Positions 1 to 6,427 of a DNA stretch of 13,117 bases are shown here, in pieces (within the stretch, counting starts at the first letter, position 1; the number at the start of each line of letters is the position of its first letter). A program made the position numbers and the translations under genes. The stretch lies in NCBI GenBank assembly GCA_027025615.1, contig JALVQM010000310.1:1-13117 (forward strand), written 5' to 3'. The notes beneath the pieces were generated by a model, which was not told where the DNA came from, did no database searches, and worked only from the letters and a program-made list of their open reading frames with translations. The stretch is from Desulfobacteraceae bacterium (GTDB taxonomy: Bacteria; Desulfobacterota; Desulfobacteria; Desulfobacterales; Desulfosarcinaceae).

Positions 1-466
1 GACCTGTTCCTGTAATCCTGGCCGGGTCGAGTCCTTTTTCAGCCACCAGGCGCCTTACAGCAGGTGACAACGGAATCCCGGTGCCTTCTCCAGACGGCAA
101 GCCGGTCTGTAGGCCTTGGTCGGCAGCCACGGTTTCGGTTTCGGCAGCGGATACCGTTTCCGGTTCATCCACGGTATCCACTGACTCGGCAGTTGCAACC
201 GTTACAGACCTCTGTTCCCGGTCTTCTGCAACCAAGGCCTCTATCTCGGCCACCTTGGCCCCGATGGCAACCGTTTGACCGGCATCCACCAGGATCTTGA
301 GCAAACCCTCGACCTCGGCCGAAACTTCCAGGGTCACCTTATCGGTTTCCAGCACGAAGAGGGCTTCGTCCTTGCGGACAAGATCTCCGTCCTGCTTGAA
401 CCACTCGGCCAGGAAAGCTTCCTGGATCGATTCACCCACGCTGGGCACTATTACTGGGATGGCCAT
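1..466 (-). CDS. sucB: 2-oxoglutarate dehydrogenase E2 (dihydrolipoyl succinyltransferase), N-terminal part
   Basis: This is the first 155 codons of the E2 core of the 2-oxoglutarate dehydrogenase complex; the gene continues past the window start. E2 carries succinyl groups on a lipoyl arm from E1 to CoA, in the cytoplasm, as part of the TCA cycle. Residues 1-78 form a lipoyl domain with the lipoylation motif ETDKVTLEV, whose acceptor lysine is K43. Residues about 80-130 are a flexible linker rich in Ala, Val, Thr and Glu. At residues 133-155 (LSPAVRRLVAEKGLDPARI) the peripheral subunit-binding domain begins, which holds E1 and E3. The start codon lies 22 bp after the sucA stop, with an AAAGGA ribosome site just upstream, so the two genes are surely co-transcribed. 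The catalytic acyltransferase domain is outside the window. A pyruvate or branched-chain E2 is possible from this fragment alone, but the adjacent E1o gene makes the 2-oxoglutarate enzyme by far the best call. Confidence 0.93.
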   Translation of the reverse strand, partial: MAIPVIVPSVGESIQEAFLAEWFKQDGDLVRKDEALFVLETDKVTLEVSAEVEGLLKILVDAGQTVAIGAKVAEIEALVAEDREQRSVTVATAESVDTVDEPETVSAAETETVAADQGLQTGLPSGEGTGIPLSPAVRRLVAEKGLDPARITGTG

Positions 467-488
467 CTTGATATCCTTTCACTTTCTG

Positions 489-3203
489 TTACCCGAAAGC
501 CTGCTCACTGACAGCGGCCTGCTCCAGCCGGTAGATATGCGGAAAACCAGTTGCCGGGCTGGCTGCCGGTTGGCGCCCGGCGTAGTTTACCTTGCGCTGA
601 AGCAAATCTTCCAGCCGTATTTTGACAAAAGTCCAGGCCCCCATATTGGCAGGTTCTTCCTGGACCCAGACAACTTCTACAGCCCTGCCGTAAGCATTAA
701 AAATCTGCTTCAGCTGCTTTTCCGGAAAGGGATAAATCTGTTCCAGCCTGACCAGGGCCACGTCTCCTGCTCCGATCTTCTGCCTGTAATCGGCCAACTG
801 ATAATAGATCTTACCACTGCACAACAGCACCCTGGCAGCCTTGGAGGGCGGTTCAGGGTCATCCAGGACAGGGACGAAGGCTCCCCGGCTCAAGTCATCC
901 AGGCCGCTTAACGCACGGTTGTGGCGCAGCAGGCTTTTAGGGCTCATGATTACCAGGGGCTTACGCCAATCAGCCTTTACCTGACGCCTTAATAAATGGA
1001 AATACTGGGCCGGGGTTGTCGGATTGCAAACCAGCATGTTTTCTTCCGCACAAAGTTGGAGGAACCTTTCCAGGCGGGCGCTGGAATGTTCCGGCCCCAA
1101 TCCTTCCCAGCCGTGAGGAAGCAGCAAAACAAGATGTGACAGGCGTTGCCACTTGGCCTGGCCGGCTGCAATGAAAAGATCGATAATTGCCTGGGCGTTG
1201 TTGGCAAAATCCCCGAACTGGGCTTCCCAAATCACAAGGGATTCAGGACGTACAAGGCTATAGCCGTATTCAAATCCCAGCACCCCGGCCTCAGACAAAT
1301 GACTGTTGAATACATTGAAAGGGGCCTGGTCTTCAGCCAAGTTGGAAAGCGGAACATAGGCCCGGCCTGTTTTGCGGTCAAAAAGAACGCTATGCCTTTG
1401 GCTGAAAGTCCCCCGGCCGCAATCCTGACCGCTGAGCCGCACCGGAACTGCCTCGCTCAGCAGGCTGGCAAAGGCCAGGGCCTCGGCGTTGGCCCAGTCG
1501 ACTGACATGTCTTTTTCAACAGCCTTCAACCTGCGTTCCAGCAGGGCGGCCACCTTGGGATGAAGACTGAATCCGGCCGGGACACGGTTCAACCGACGGG
1601 CAAGATTCTTCAAAATCTTTTTGGCAACCGCCGTTTTGACCGCAGCCTGGGAAAATTTACCATGGTAGTTTTCCTGGATACTGTAAAAATGAACTTGCGG
1701 GAAAACGCAGACCTCCCCGTGAATCTCCCGGTAAGTTTCCTCAAGCTCCTGCTCCAGGGTCTTGCTTATTGCAGCGACAACGGGAGCAGTTTGGACCTGC
1801 TGTTCTTCCAGTTTTTGGGAATAAATTTTATAGGCCGGCGGCCTTTGACGAATCCGTTCATACATAAGGGGTTGTGTGAAATAAGGCTCATCGCCTTCAT
1901 TATGGCCGTAACGGCGGTAACAGACCAGGTCGATTACCACGTCCCGGCCAAACCGGAAACGATAGTCCAGTGCCAGGCGGGCCACATGGGCCAGGGCCTC
2001 GGGATCTTCTCCGTGTACATGAAAAATCGGCACCTCCAGCATCTTGGCGATATCGGTACTGTACTGGGTGGAACGAGACTCCCGGGGCAGGGTTGTATAT
2101 CCGATCTGGTTGTTGAGTACCACGTGGACAGTGCCACCGGTAGTATAACCCTCAAGCTGGGACATGTTCAGGGTTTCAGCCACAATCCCCTGGCCTGCAA
2201 AGGCTGCATCCCCGTGGATCAAAAGGGGCAGGACCTTGCCTGTGCCCCGGGTGCCTGAAAGCTCCTGGCGTCCACGGGCAAGCCCTTCGGCCACAGGATC
2301 AACCGCCTCCAGGTGACTGGGGTTGTTTACCAGCAGGGCCAACAAGCGGTGGCCATTGGCCGTGGTAATCTCTGACAGGTAGCCGTTATGATATTTCACA
2401 TCACCCGAGCCCACAAGCTGCTCGGAATCGTAACAGGACTCAAACTCGGCAATGATTTCGCTTACCGGCCTATTGAGAATATTGGCCTGGACATTGAGTC
2501 TGCCGCGGTGAGCCATGGCCAAGACGACCTCCTGTCCTTTAAGGCTACCGAAATGATCCAGGATAACGTCCAGCAGGACCACCAGTCCTTCTGCTCCTTC
2601 CAACGAAAAACGGGTCACGGCCAAGTACTTTTTGTTGAGAAATTGCTCAAAGACCGCCGCCTGCACCAGTTTTTCCAGGAAACGGATCCTGGCTTCAGCC
2701 GGAAACTGCGGACGATTGCGTACCGGTTCCATTTGCTCCAGGAGCCAGTTGCGCTGCTCCGGGTCCTGGATATGCATGAACTCGACTCCTATGGAGCGGC
2801 AATAGGTCTGTTTCAGAAAATCCAGGATTCGGGCCAGGCTGGCCCGTTGCATGAAGGCAAATTCAGGAGTTGGGAACACTGTTTCCAGGTCGGCTTGATC
2901 CAGACCGAAAGCCTTTAAATCAAGGAGCGGATGGGCGACCGGACAGGCTTCCAGGGGATCGAGACAAGCCAAAAGATGACCCAGCTGCCTGAAGCCTCTG
3001 ATCAGAGCAGCCACCTGAACCTGCTTGGTCAGATGCACTTCCTGATCTTCAGTAACCGCGGCTGACCGGTCCTTTCCGGCCCCAAACTCCATTCCTTGGA
3101 AAAACCGCTGCCACTGGAGGCTTACGCTTTCAGGATTCTTTAAATAACTGCGATACTTTTCTTCCAATACTTCGATATTGTAAGCTTCCGATAAATTTAT
3201 CAT
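489..3203 (-). CDS. sucA: 2-oxoglutarate dehydrogenase E1 component (thiamine diphosphate dependent)
   Basis: This 904-residue protein decarboxylates 2-oxoglutarate with thiamine diphosphate (ThDP) and passes the succinyl group to the E2 lipoyl arm (TCA cycle, cytoplasm). Residues 1-40 match the E1o N-terminal region that contacts E2. MAHRGRLN (residues 230-237) and NPSHLEAV (294-301) contain H232 and H297, which correspond to the conserved active-site histidines of E. coli SucA. The ThDP/Mg site is formed by GDAAFAGQG (331-339) and NNQIGYTT (364-371). VHGEDPEA (396-403) and GHNEGDEP (433-440) are also family signatures. The transketolase-like pyrimidine domain follows, with GQDCGRGTFSQRH and the segment FEYGYSLVRPE. 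Length is close to the usual 900-935 residues, and no frameshift or lost catalytic residue is seen. The gene heads an operon with sucB; the ribosome site before it is weak (AGGTAG). Its promoter should lie in the divergent region above 3203. The E1o assignment is firm because of the N-terminal extension and the family-specific motifs. Confidence 0.97.
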   Translation of the reverse strand: MINLSEAYNIEVLEEKYRSYLKNPESVSLQWQRFFQGMEFGAGKDRSAAVTEDQEVHLTKQVQVAALIRGFRQLGHLLACLDPLEACPVAHPLLDLKAFGLDQADLETVFPTPEFAFMQRASLARILDFLKQTYCRSIGVEFMHIQDPEQRNWLLEQMEPVRNRPQFPAEARIRFLEKLVQAAVFEQFLNKKYLAVTRFSLEGAEGLVVLLDVILDHFGSLKGQEVVLAMAHRGRLNVQANILNRPVSEIIAEFESCYDSEQLVGSGDVKYHNGYLSEITTANGHRLLALLVNNPSHLEAVDPVAEGLARGRQELSGTRGTGKVLPLLIHGDAAFAGQGIVAETLNMSQLEGYTTGGTVHVVLNNQIGYTTLPRESRSTQYSTDIAKMLEVPIFHVHGEDPEALAHVARLALDYRFRFGRDVVIDLVCYRRYGHNEGDEPYFTQPLMYERIRQRPPAYKIYSQKLEEQQVQTAPVVAAISKTLEQELEETYREIHGEVCVFPQVHFYSIQENYHGKFSQAAVKTAVAKKILKNLARRLNRVPAGFSLHPKVAALLERRLKAVEKDMSVDWANAEALAFASLLSEAVPVRLSGQDCGRGTFSQRHSVLFDRKTGRAYVPLSNLAEDQAPFNVFNSHLSEAGVLGFEYGYSLVRPESLVIWEAQFGDFANNAQAIIDLFIAAGQAKWQRLSHLVLLLPHGWEGLGPEHSSARLERFLQLCAEENMLVCNPTTPAQYFHLLRRQVKADWRKPLVIMSPKSLLRHNRALSGLDDLSRGAFVPVLDDPEPPSKAARVLLCSGKIYYQLADYRQKIGAGDVALVRLEQIYPFPEKQLKQIFNAYGRAVEVVWVQEEPANMGAWTFVKIRLEDLLQRKVNYAGRQPAASPATGFPHIYRLEQAAVSEQAFG

Positions 3204-3234
3204 TGACTACTACCTGGAAGGCAAAAAGATTGAC

Positions 3235-3264
3235 TGCCGGCAATTGCAAAGAACCAGGCCGGCA
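3235..3264 (-). promoter_or_regulatory. Inverted repeat in the sucA leader (7-bp arms)
   Basis: The arms TGCCGGC (3235-3241) and GCCGGCA (3258-3264) are perfect reverse complements separated by 16 bases. They lie 32-61 bases before the sucA start codon. The distal arm sits close to where transcription would begin if the TATATT-like element (minus strand, 3267-3272) is the -10 box. The dyad could act as a repressor operator over the start site or as a hairpin in the mRNA leader. Which of these applies cannot be told from the sequence. Confidence 0.35.
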
Positions 3265-3266
3265 AA

Positions 3267-3292
3267 AATATACCGAATAAACAACGAATAAA
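3267..3292 (-). promoter_or_regulatory. Possible sucA promoter region with tandem 8-bp direct repeats
   Basis: On the minus strand the octamer TTTATTCG occurs twice (plus-strand positions 3285-3292 and 3274-3281), separated by 3 bp, so the copies are 11 bp apart, about one helical turn. They end one base before GTATATT, in which TATATT (3267-3272) matches the sigma-70 -10 box at five of six positions. No good -35 box lies 16-18 bp upstream of it, which would fit a promoter that needs an activator bound to the repeats. This reading is inference; the repeats themselves are seen directly. Confidence 0.35.
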
Positions 3293-3330
3293 GCATAGCC
3301 GGAATTTTAGCGGCAAGTCAATTCAAACCT

Positions 3331-3353
3331 GCCATGAACCGACGCTTCATGGC
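3331..3353. repeat. Perfect 8-bp inverted repeat in the sucA/HD-protein divergent region
   Basis: GCCATGAA (3331-3338) and TTCATGGC (3346-3353) are exact reverse complements around a 7-base centre. The dyad lies 28 bp upstream of the -35 box of the HD-protein promoter, between the two divergent genes. No T-run follows either arm on either strand, so it does not look like an intrinsic terminator. An operator for a dimeric regulator is the most natural reading, but no known binding motif is recognised. Confidence 0.4.
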
Positions 3354-3380
3354 CCTATACAAGTTCCTGAGGATTTGCTC

Positions 3381-3409
3381 TTGAGACGCAACCAGGTTCC
3401 AAGTATAAT
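3381..3409 (+). promoter_or_regulatory. Sigma-70-type promoter for the HD-domain gene
   Basis: TTGAGA (3381-3386) and TATAAT (3404-3409) are separated by exactly 17 bp. The -10 box is a perfect match to consensus and the -35 box matches at five of six positions. Transcription should start near 3416, giving a leader of about 75 bases before the ATG at 3491. This is the strongest promoter-like sequence in the window. It implies that the in-frame TTG at 3422 would be almost leaderless and is unlikely to be the start codon. Confidence 0.65.
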
Positions 3410-3490
3410 TCTGCCCACAGGTTGAATAGCCGCATGCCAGGCTGCATCCGGCAAAATCCTGCAGCAGCCAACTTGACCGGAACAGAGAAA

Positions 3491-4036
3491 ATGCGCATAC
3501 CAGAACGTAAAGAATGCCTTCGCATGCTCACCGAAGTCCAAATGCCGACTCATATCCAAAACCACAGCATAATGGTATGCCGGGTCGCCCTGTTTCTTTG
3601 CGACGGCCTGGCTGCCGCCGGGATAAACATCAACCGTGAGCTGGTAATGGCATCTGCCCTGTTGCATGACATAACCAAACCCCGCAGTTTTACCACGGGA
3701 GAAAACCACGCCCTCACCGGTGGTCAATATCTGGCCCGACGGGGGTTTCCCGAAGTCGGCGATATCGTTCGCCAACACGTCATCCTTGATTGCTATTTTG
3801 CCGGAGAGCTGCCCAACGAAGCTGAACTGGTCAACTATTCTGACAAAAGGGTCCTGCATCAGGACGTGGTTTCCCTCAAAGTCAGGATGGATTATATCGT
3901 CAAAAGATACGCCAAGACAGAACAGCTCCGTCGCAGGGCAGAACAGGTTTGGCTGGACAGCATGGCACTTGAAGACAGGATTTTCGGTTACCTGTCAATT
4001 TCTCCCGCCCAGCTTGCTGAGAACCTGCCTAGCTGA
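3491..4036 (+). CDS. HD-domain phosphohydrolase, small stand-alone
   Basis: This 181-residue cytoplasmic protein consists essentially of one HD domain, the metal-dependent phosphohydrolase fold. The expected metal ligands are present: H25, the H59-D60 doublet (written HDIT rather than the common HDIG), H73 in ENHALTGG, H96, and an Asp in YSDKR near residue 120. The substrate cannot be predicted; small HD proteins of this kind act on nucleotides or other phosphoesters. The ATG at 3491 is chosen because MRIPERKECLRML matches the usual N-terminus of this family and leaves a normal leader after the promoter at 3381-3409. An in-frame TTG at 3422 and an ATG at 3434 would add 23 or 19 residues that do not look conserved. 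The ribosome site is weak (GGAACAGAG). The gene diverges from sucA and converges on the response-regulator gene with a 14-bp gap. Confidence 0.85.
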   Translation: MRIPERKECLRMLTEVQMPTHIQNHSIMVCRVALFLCDGLAAAGININRELVMASALLHDITKPRSFTTGENHALTGGQYLARRGFPEVGDIVRQHVILDCYFAGELPNEAELVNYSDKRVLHQDVVSLKVRMDYIVKRYAKTEQLRRRAEQVWLDSMALEDRIFGYLSISPAQLAENLPS

Positions 4037-4055
4037 AAACTTTCCGGCTTTCAGC
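4032..4055. terminator. Possible weak bidirectional terminator hairpin between convergent genes
   Basis: GCTGAAA (4032-4038) pairs perfectly with TTTCAGC (4049-4055) around a 10-base loop. The hairpin spans both stop codons of the convergent HD and response-regulator genes. The plus strand continues into CCCAATTTTG, with only four T's, so a classical strong U-run is missing. The position suits shared termination, but the seven-pair AT-rich stem is weak, so confidence is low. Confidence 0.3.
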
Positions 4056-5196
4056 CCAATTTTGAAATTTCACTGAAAGTCCGGATCTCGGAAGGAAGAT
4101 CTCCAGGCCGTATCAGCTGGTCAACTTCAAGGGCCAATGCTCTTTCAATGACATTCTGCAACTGAATCAGGTTGCCCGGCCAATGGTAACGCATGAGGAT
4201 GTCCAGGGCCTCGGGATGAACACCTATTATCGCCTTGCCATGCTTGCGGCATAGCTTGTAGATAAATTCATTGATCAACAGGCAGATATCTTCACGCCGT
4301 TCTCTAAGCGGCGGCAACTTGATAAGCAGTGCATCAAGCAGATCGAACAAATCTTTCTGCAACGCCCCGCTCTGAACCAACTCACCAATTTCTCTTGCAG
4401 TCGCAGTAATCACCCTGGCCCGTTCACCGGTTTTTCGCTGTTCCCTTTCAAGGGCCTGTAGCAAATTAAGACGCAGGCCCGGCGACAAATCAGCTATCTC
4501 ATCCAGGTAGATGGTTCCATTTCCGACAGTGTTGATCAGGCCGGTGACATGATCGAGGATGCGGTCTTCTTCCATGGTTTCACTGACACTGCCGCAATTT
4601 ACCGGCACAAAAGGTTTGTCTGCCCGCTGGCTGACGGCGTGAATTGTCCGGGCTACCAGCTCCTTGCCGGTGCCGCTTTCACCCTGGATCAATACCATGG
4701 AATTGGTGCGGGCGGCGGTCTCAGCCAACTCGTATACCTGTTGCATCTTCGGACTTATGCCCAACAGATCATGATAGCGGTGGCGTTGCAGGGAGCGCTT
4801 GCGGATCATGTCTTCAGCGCGCTTGATCTTCTTTTCTTCTATTATCCGGTCGATGATCAACTTGAGATGATCGAGTTTGAAAGGCTTCTGGAGATAATCA
4901 TAACTACCGTATTTCATGGCCTGAATGGCGGATTCCATCGACCCATAGCCGGTGACGATAATGACCTCGATCTCGGGCTTGTACTTTTTAATAGCCGCAA
5001 GCAATTCCAGGCCGCTGAATTCGGGCATCTTGTAATCTGTAAAAATTATATCAACCTGCTGATCCTTGATGATATCCAGCGCCTTCAACCCACTGTCCAC
5101 TGTAATAACTGAATACCCCTGCATTTTCAGGTACTGATCAACCATGGACAGGATATCACGGTCGTCGTCCACAAACATTATCCGCCAATTTTTCAT
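4051..5196 (-). CDS. NtrC-family response regulator with degenerate AAA+ domain and no DNA-binding domain
   Basis: This is a 381-residue two-component response regulator. Residues 1-120 form an intact receiver domain: acidic pocket D10/D11, phosphoacceptor D54, switch T82 and K104. Residues about 143-365 form an NtrC-type AAA+ domain. Walker A (GESGTGKE, 172-179) and Walker B (TIYLDE, 228-233) are intact. Much else is altered. The GAFTGA loop that contacts sigma-54 reads GLINTV (219-224), and the segment from there to Walker B is about 11 residues shorter than in E. coli NtrC. Both arginine-finger positions of the FREDLYYRL motif are lost (Q280 and L286). The sensor I Asn is A267 and the sensor II Arg of WPGNVREL is I344. 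The protein ends about 25 residues after the AAA+ domain, without a Fis-type helix-turn-helix. ATP binding is plausible; sigma-54 activation and direct DNA binding are not. A strong GGAGG site precedes the start. It is the last gene of the peptidase/radical-SAM group, and no cognate kinase lies in the window. Confidence 0.9.
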   Translation of the reverse strand: MKNWRIMFVDDDRDILSMVDQYLKMQGYSVITVDSGLKALDIIKDQQVDIIFTDYKMPEFSGLELLAAIKKYKPEIEVIIVTGYGSMESAIQAMKYGSYDYLQKPFKLDHLKLIIDRIIEEKKIKRAEDMIRKRSLQRHRYHDLLGISPKMQQVYELAETAARTNSMVLIQGESGTGKELVARTIHAVSQRADKPFVPVNCGSVSETMEEDRILDHVTGLINTVGNGTIYLDEIADLSPGLRLNLLQALEREQRKTGERARVITATAREIGELVQSGALQKDLFDLLDALLIKLPPLRERREDICLLINEFIYKLCRKHGKAIIGVHPEALDILMRYHWPGNLIQLQNVIERALALEVDQLIRPGDLPSEIRTFSEISKLG

Positions 5197-5275
5197 CTTC
5201 GCCTCCGACGGTACCCTATCTACCCGAAGCCTTTACAGGTTATGGTTTGGCAACAAAGATCGCGCTGAGCCCCCA

Positions 5276-6427
5276 TCATACGTAGCGATCCACCAATTCC
5301 GCAATAAACCCTTCCAGCCCTTCGGGGCCTCGTTCGTCCCGGACCTCTTCGATCAATTGCTTTATCTTGGCATAGGTGGCCGGATCTCTTTCCAGATCAG
5401 CGACAGATTCGTAAGCTCCCCCCCTGCGGCCGACGCGGTAGATCAGGCGCTGTTCATCCGGCAGTTGCAGATATTGGTCTACCACCGCCAGCATCTTTTC
5501 CTTGTCCCGGGGCAACTTGCCGGAAACTTCCGGCAACAAGTTCATTATGTGATCGCTGGTTATGGTGCTTGTAATACCCTCAAGGTTTTCCAGGAATAGC
5601 CTGATTTCCCTGGCCAGCTGATCATCACTCTGCATACTGAATTTTCCGTCAGCCAGATCTTGGTAAAGCGGTACCCGCTTGGGAACCCGCAGACTGCGCA
5701 AACGAATGAAATGGGGATTTATCCGGTTCAGTACCCTGGCGGTATCCTCGGCATGCTGCCGCCACAGGTCACGGCCACCAAGGCCTGGCATGACATATTC
5801 AGAAAGTTCCATCCCGGCGGCCACCACCCGTTTCCCGGCCTCGATATGCTGGACCGCAGAAACTCCCTTCTGCATAAATTTCAGAACCTGATCACACCCG
5901 CTTTCAAGACCGACGTGGACCCGGTCAAGGCCGGCCTGTCGAATTTTCTTTAGCGATTCAACAGACTTGCGGATTATTGTCCGAGAACGGGAATAGGTTG
6001 TAATCCTGGTTATCTCCGGAAATTTTTCTTTTAAAAAAGACAAAACTTCAACCAGATCGGCCGTCTGCATCACCAGGTTGTCAGCATCCTGAAGAAAGCA
6101 GGCCCCGGTTCCATAGTAAAGCCACAGGGCCACAGAGCGAAAGCTGTCACTGTGTCCCGGACTGGCTAAAATCTGGCTGATGACCGCATCGTTGACCTGT
6201 CCGCTGAATCCAAGCTGCCATGAAACAGCTTTTACATTGTCGGCGGCATCGCGGGCGGCCTGGATATCGGCCTTTATTTCATCAACTGTCCGCAGGCTGA
6301 ACTTACGGCGTTTATAAACCGGGCAGAACCGGCATCTGTTCCAGGGACAATTGCGGGTTATACGAAGTAAAAGACTGCGAGCTTCGTTGGGCGGCCGGAT
6401 GGGCCCTTGTTCAAATTTCAGGATCAT
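5276..6427 (-). CDS. Radical SAM protein, COG1032/Elp3-like, unknown substrate
   Basis: This 383-residue cytoplasmic iron-sulfur enzyme should cleave S-adenosylmethionine to a 5'-deoxyadenosyl radical. The cluster motif is CPWNRCRFC with C27, C32 and C35, so the spacing is CX4CX2C rather than the usual CX3CX2C. GLESGCDQVLKFMQKG (173-188) is the Elp3/MiaB-type core motif that contacts SAM. FLQDADNLVM (111-120) and YVMPGLGG (211-218) also fit the COG1032/Elp3 superfamily barrel. No TRAM, cobalamin-binding or acetyltransferase domain is present, so it is not a full MiaB, B12-dependent methylase or Elp3. The C-terminal 100 residues are helical and charged and not recognised. A strong AGGAGG ribosome site lies inside the end of the upstream peptidase gene, and the two genes overlap by 17 bp, which implies translational coupling. 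The response-regulator gene follows after 79 bp. The radical SAM class is certain; the reaction is not known. Confidence 0.88.
   Translation of the reverse strand: MILKFEQGPIRPPNEARSLLLRITRNCPWNRCRFCPVYKRRKFSLRTVDEIKADIQAARDAADNVKAVSWQLGFSGQVNDAVISQILASPGHSDSFRSVALWLYYGTGACFLQDADNLVMQTADLVEVLSFLKEKFPEITRITTYSRSRTIIRKSVESLKKIRQAGLDRVHVGLESGCDQVLKFMQKGVSAVQHIEAGKRVVAAGMELSEYVMPGLGGRDLWRQHAEDTARVLNRINPHFIRLRSLRVPKRVPLYQDLADGKFSMQSDDQLAREIRLFLENLEGITSTITSDHIMNLLPEVSGKLPRDKEKMLAVVDQYLQLPDEQRLIYRVGRRGGAYESVADLERDPATYAKIKQLIEEVRDERGPEGLEGFIAELVDRYV

Noticed and set aside
1560..2258. Long plus-strand open frame inside sucA, and similar ones at 297-911, 2388-2918 and 4549-5112.
   Set aside because: These are antisense frames of strongly conserved genes, and their translations show no recognisable domain.
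3422..3490. Upstream in-frame TTG (3422) and ATG (3434) as starts of the HD-domain protein.
   Set aside because: They would leave only 6-18 bases of leader after the TATAAT box and add residues that do not fit the family N-terminus; the ATG at 3491 is better.
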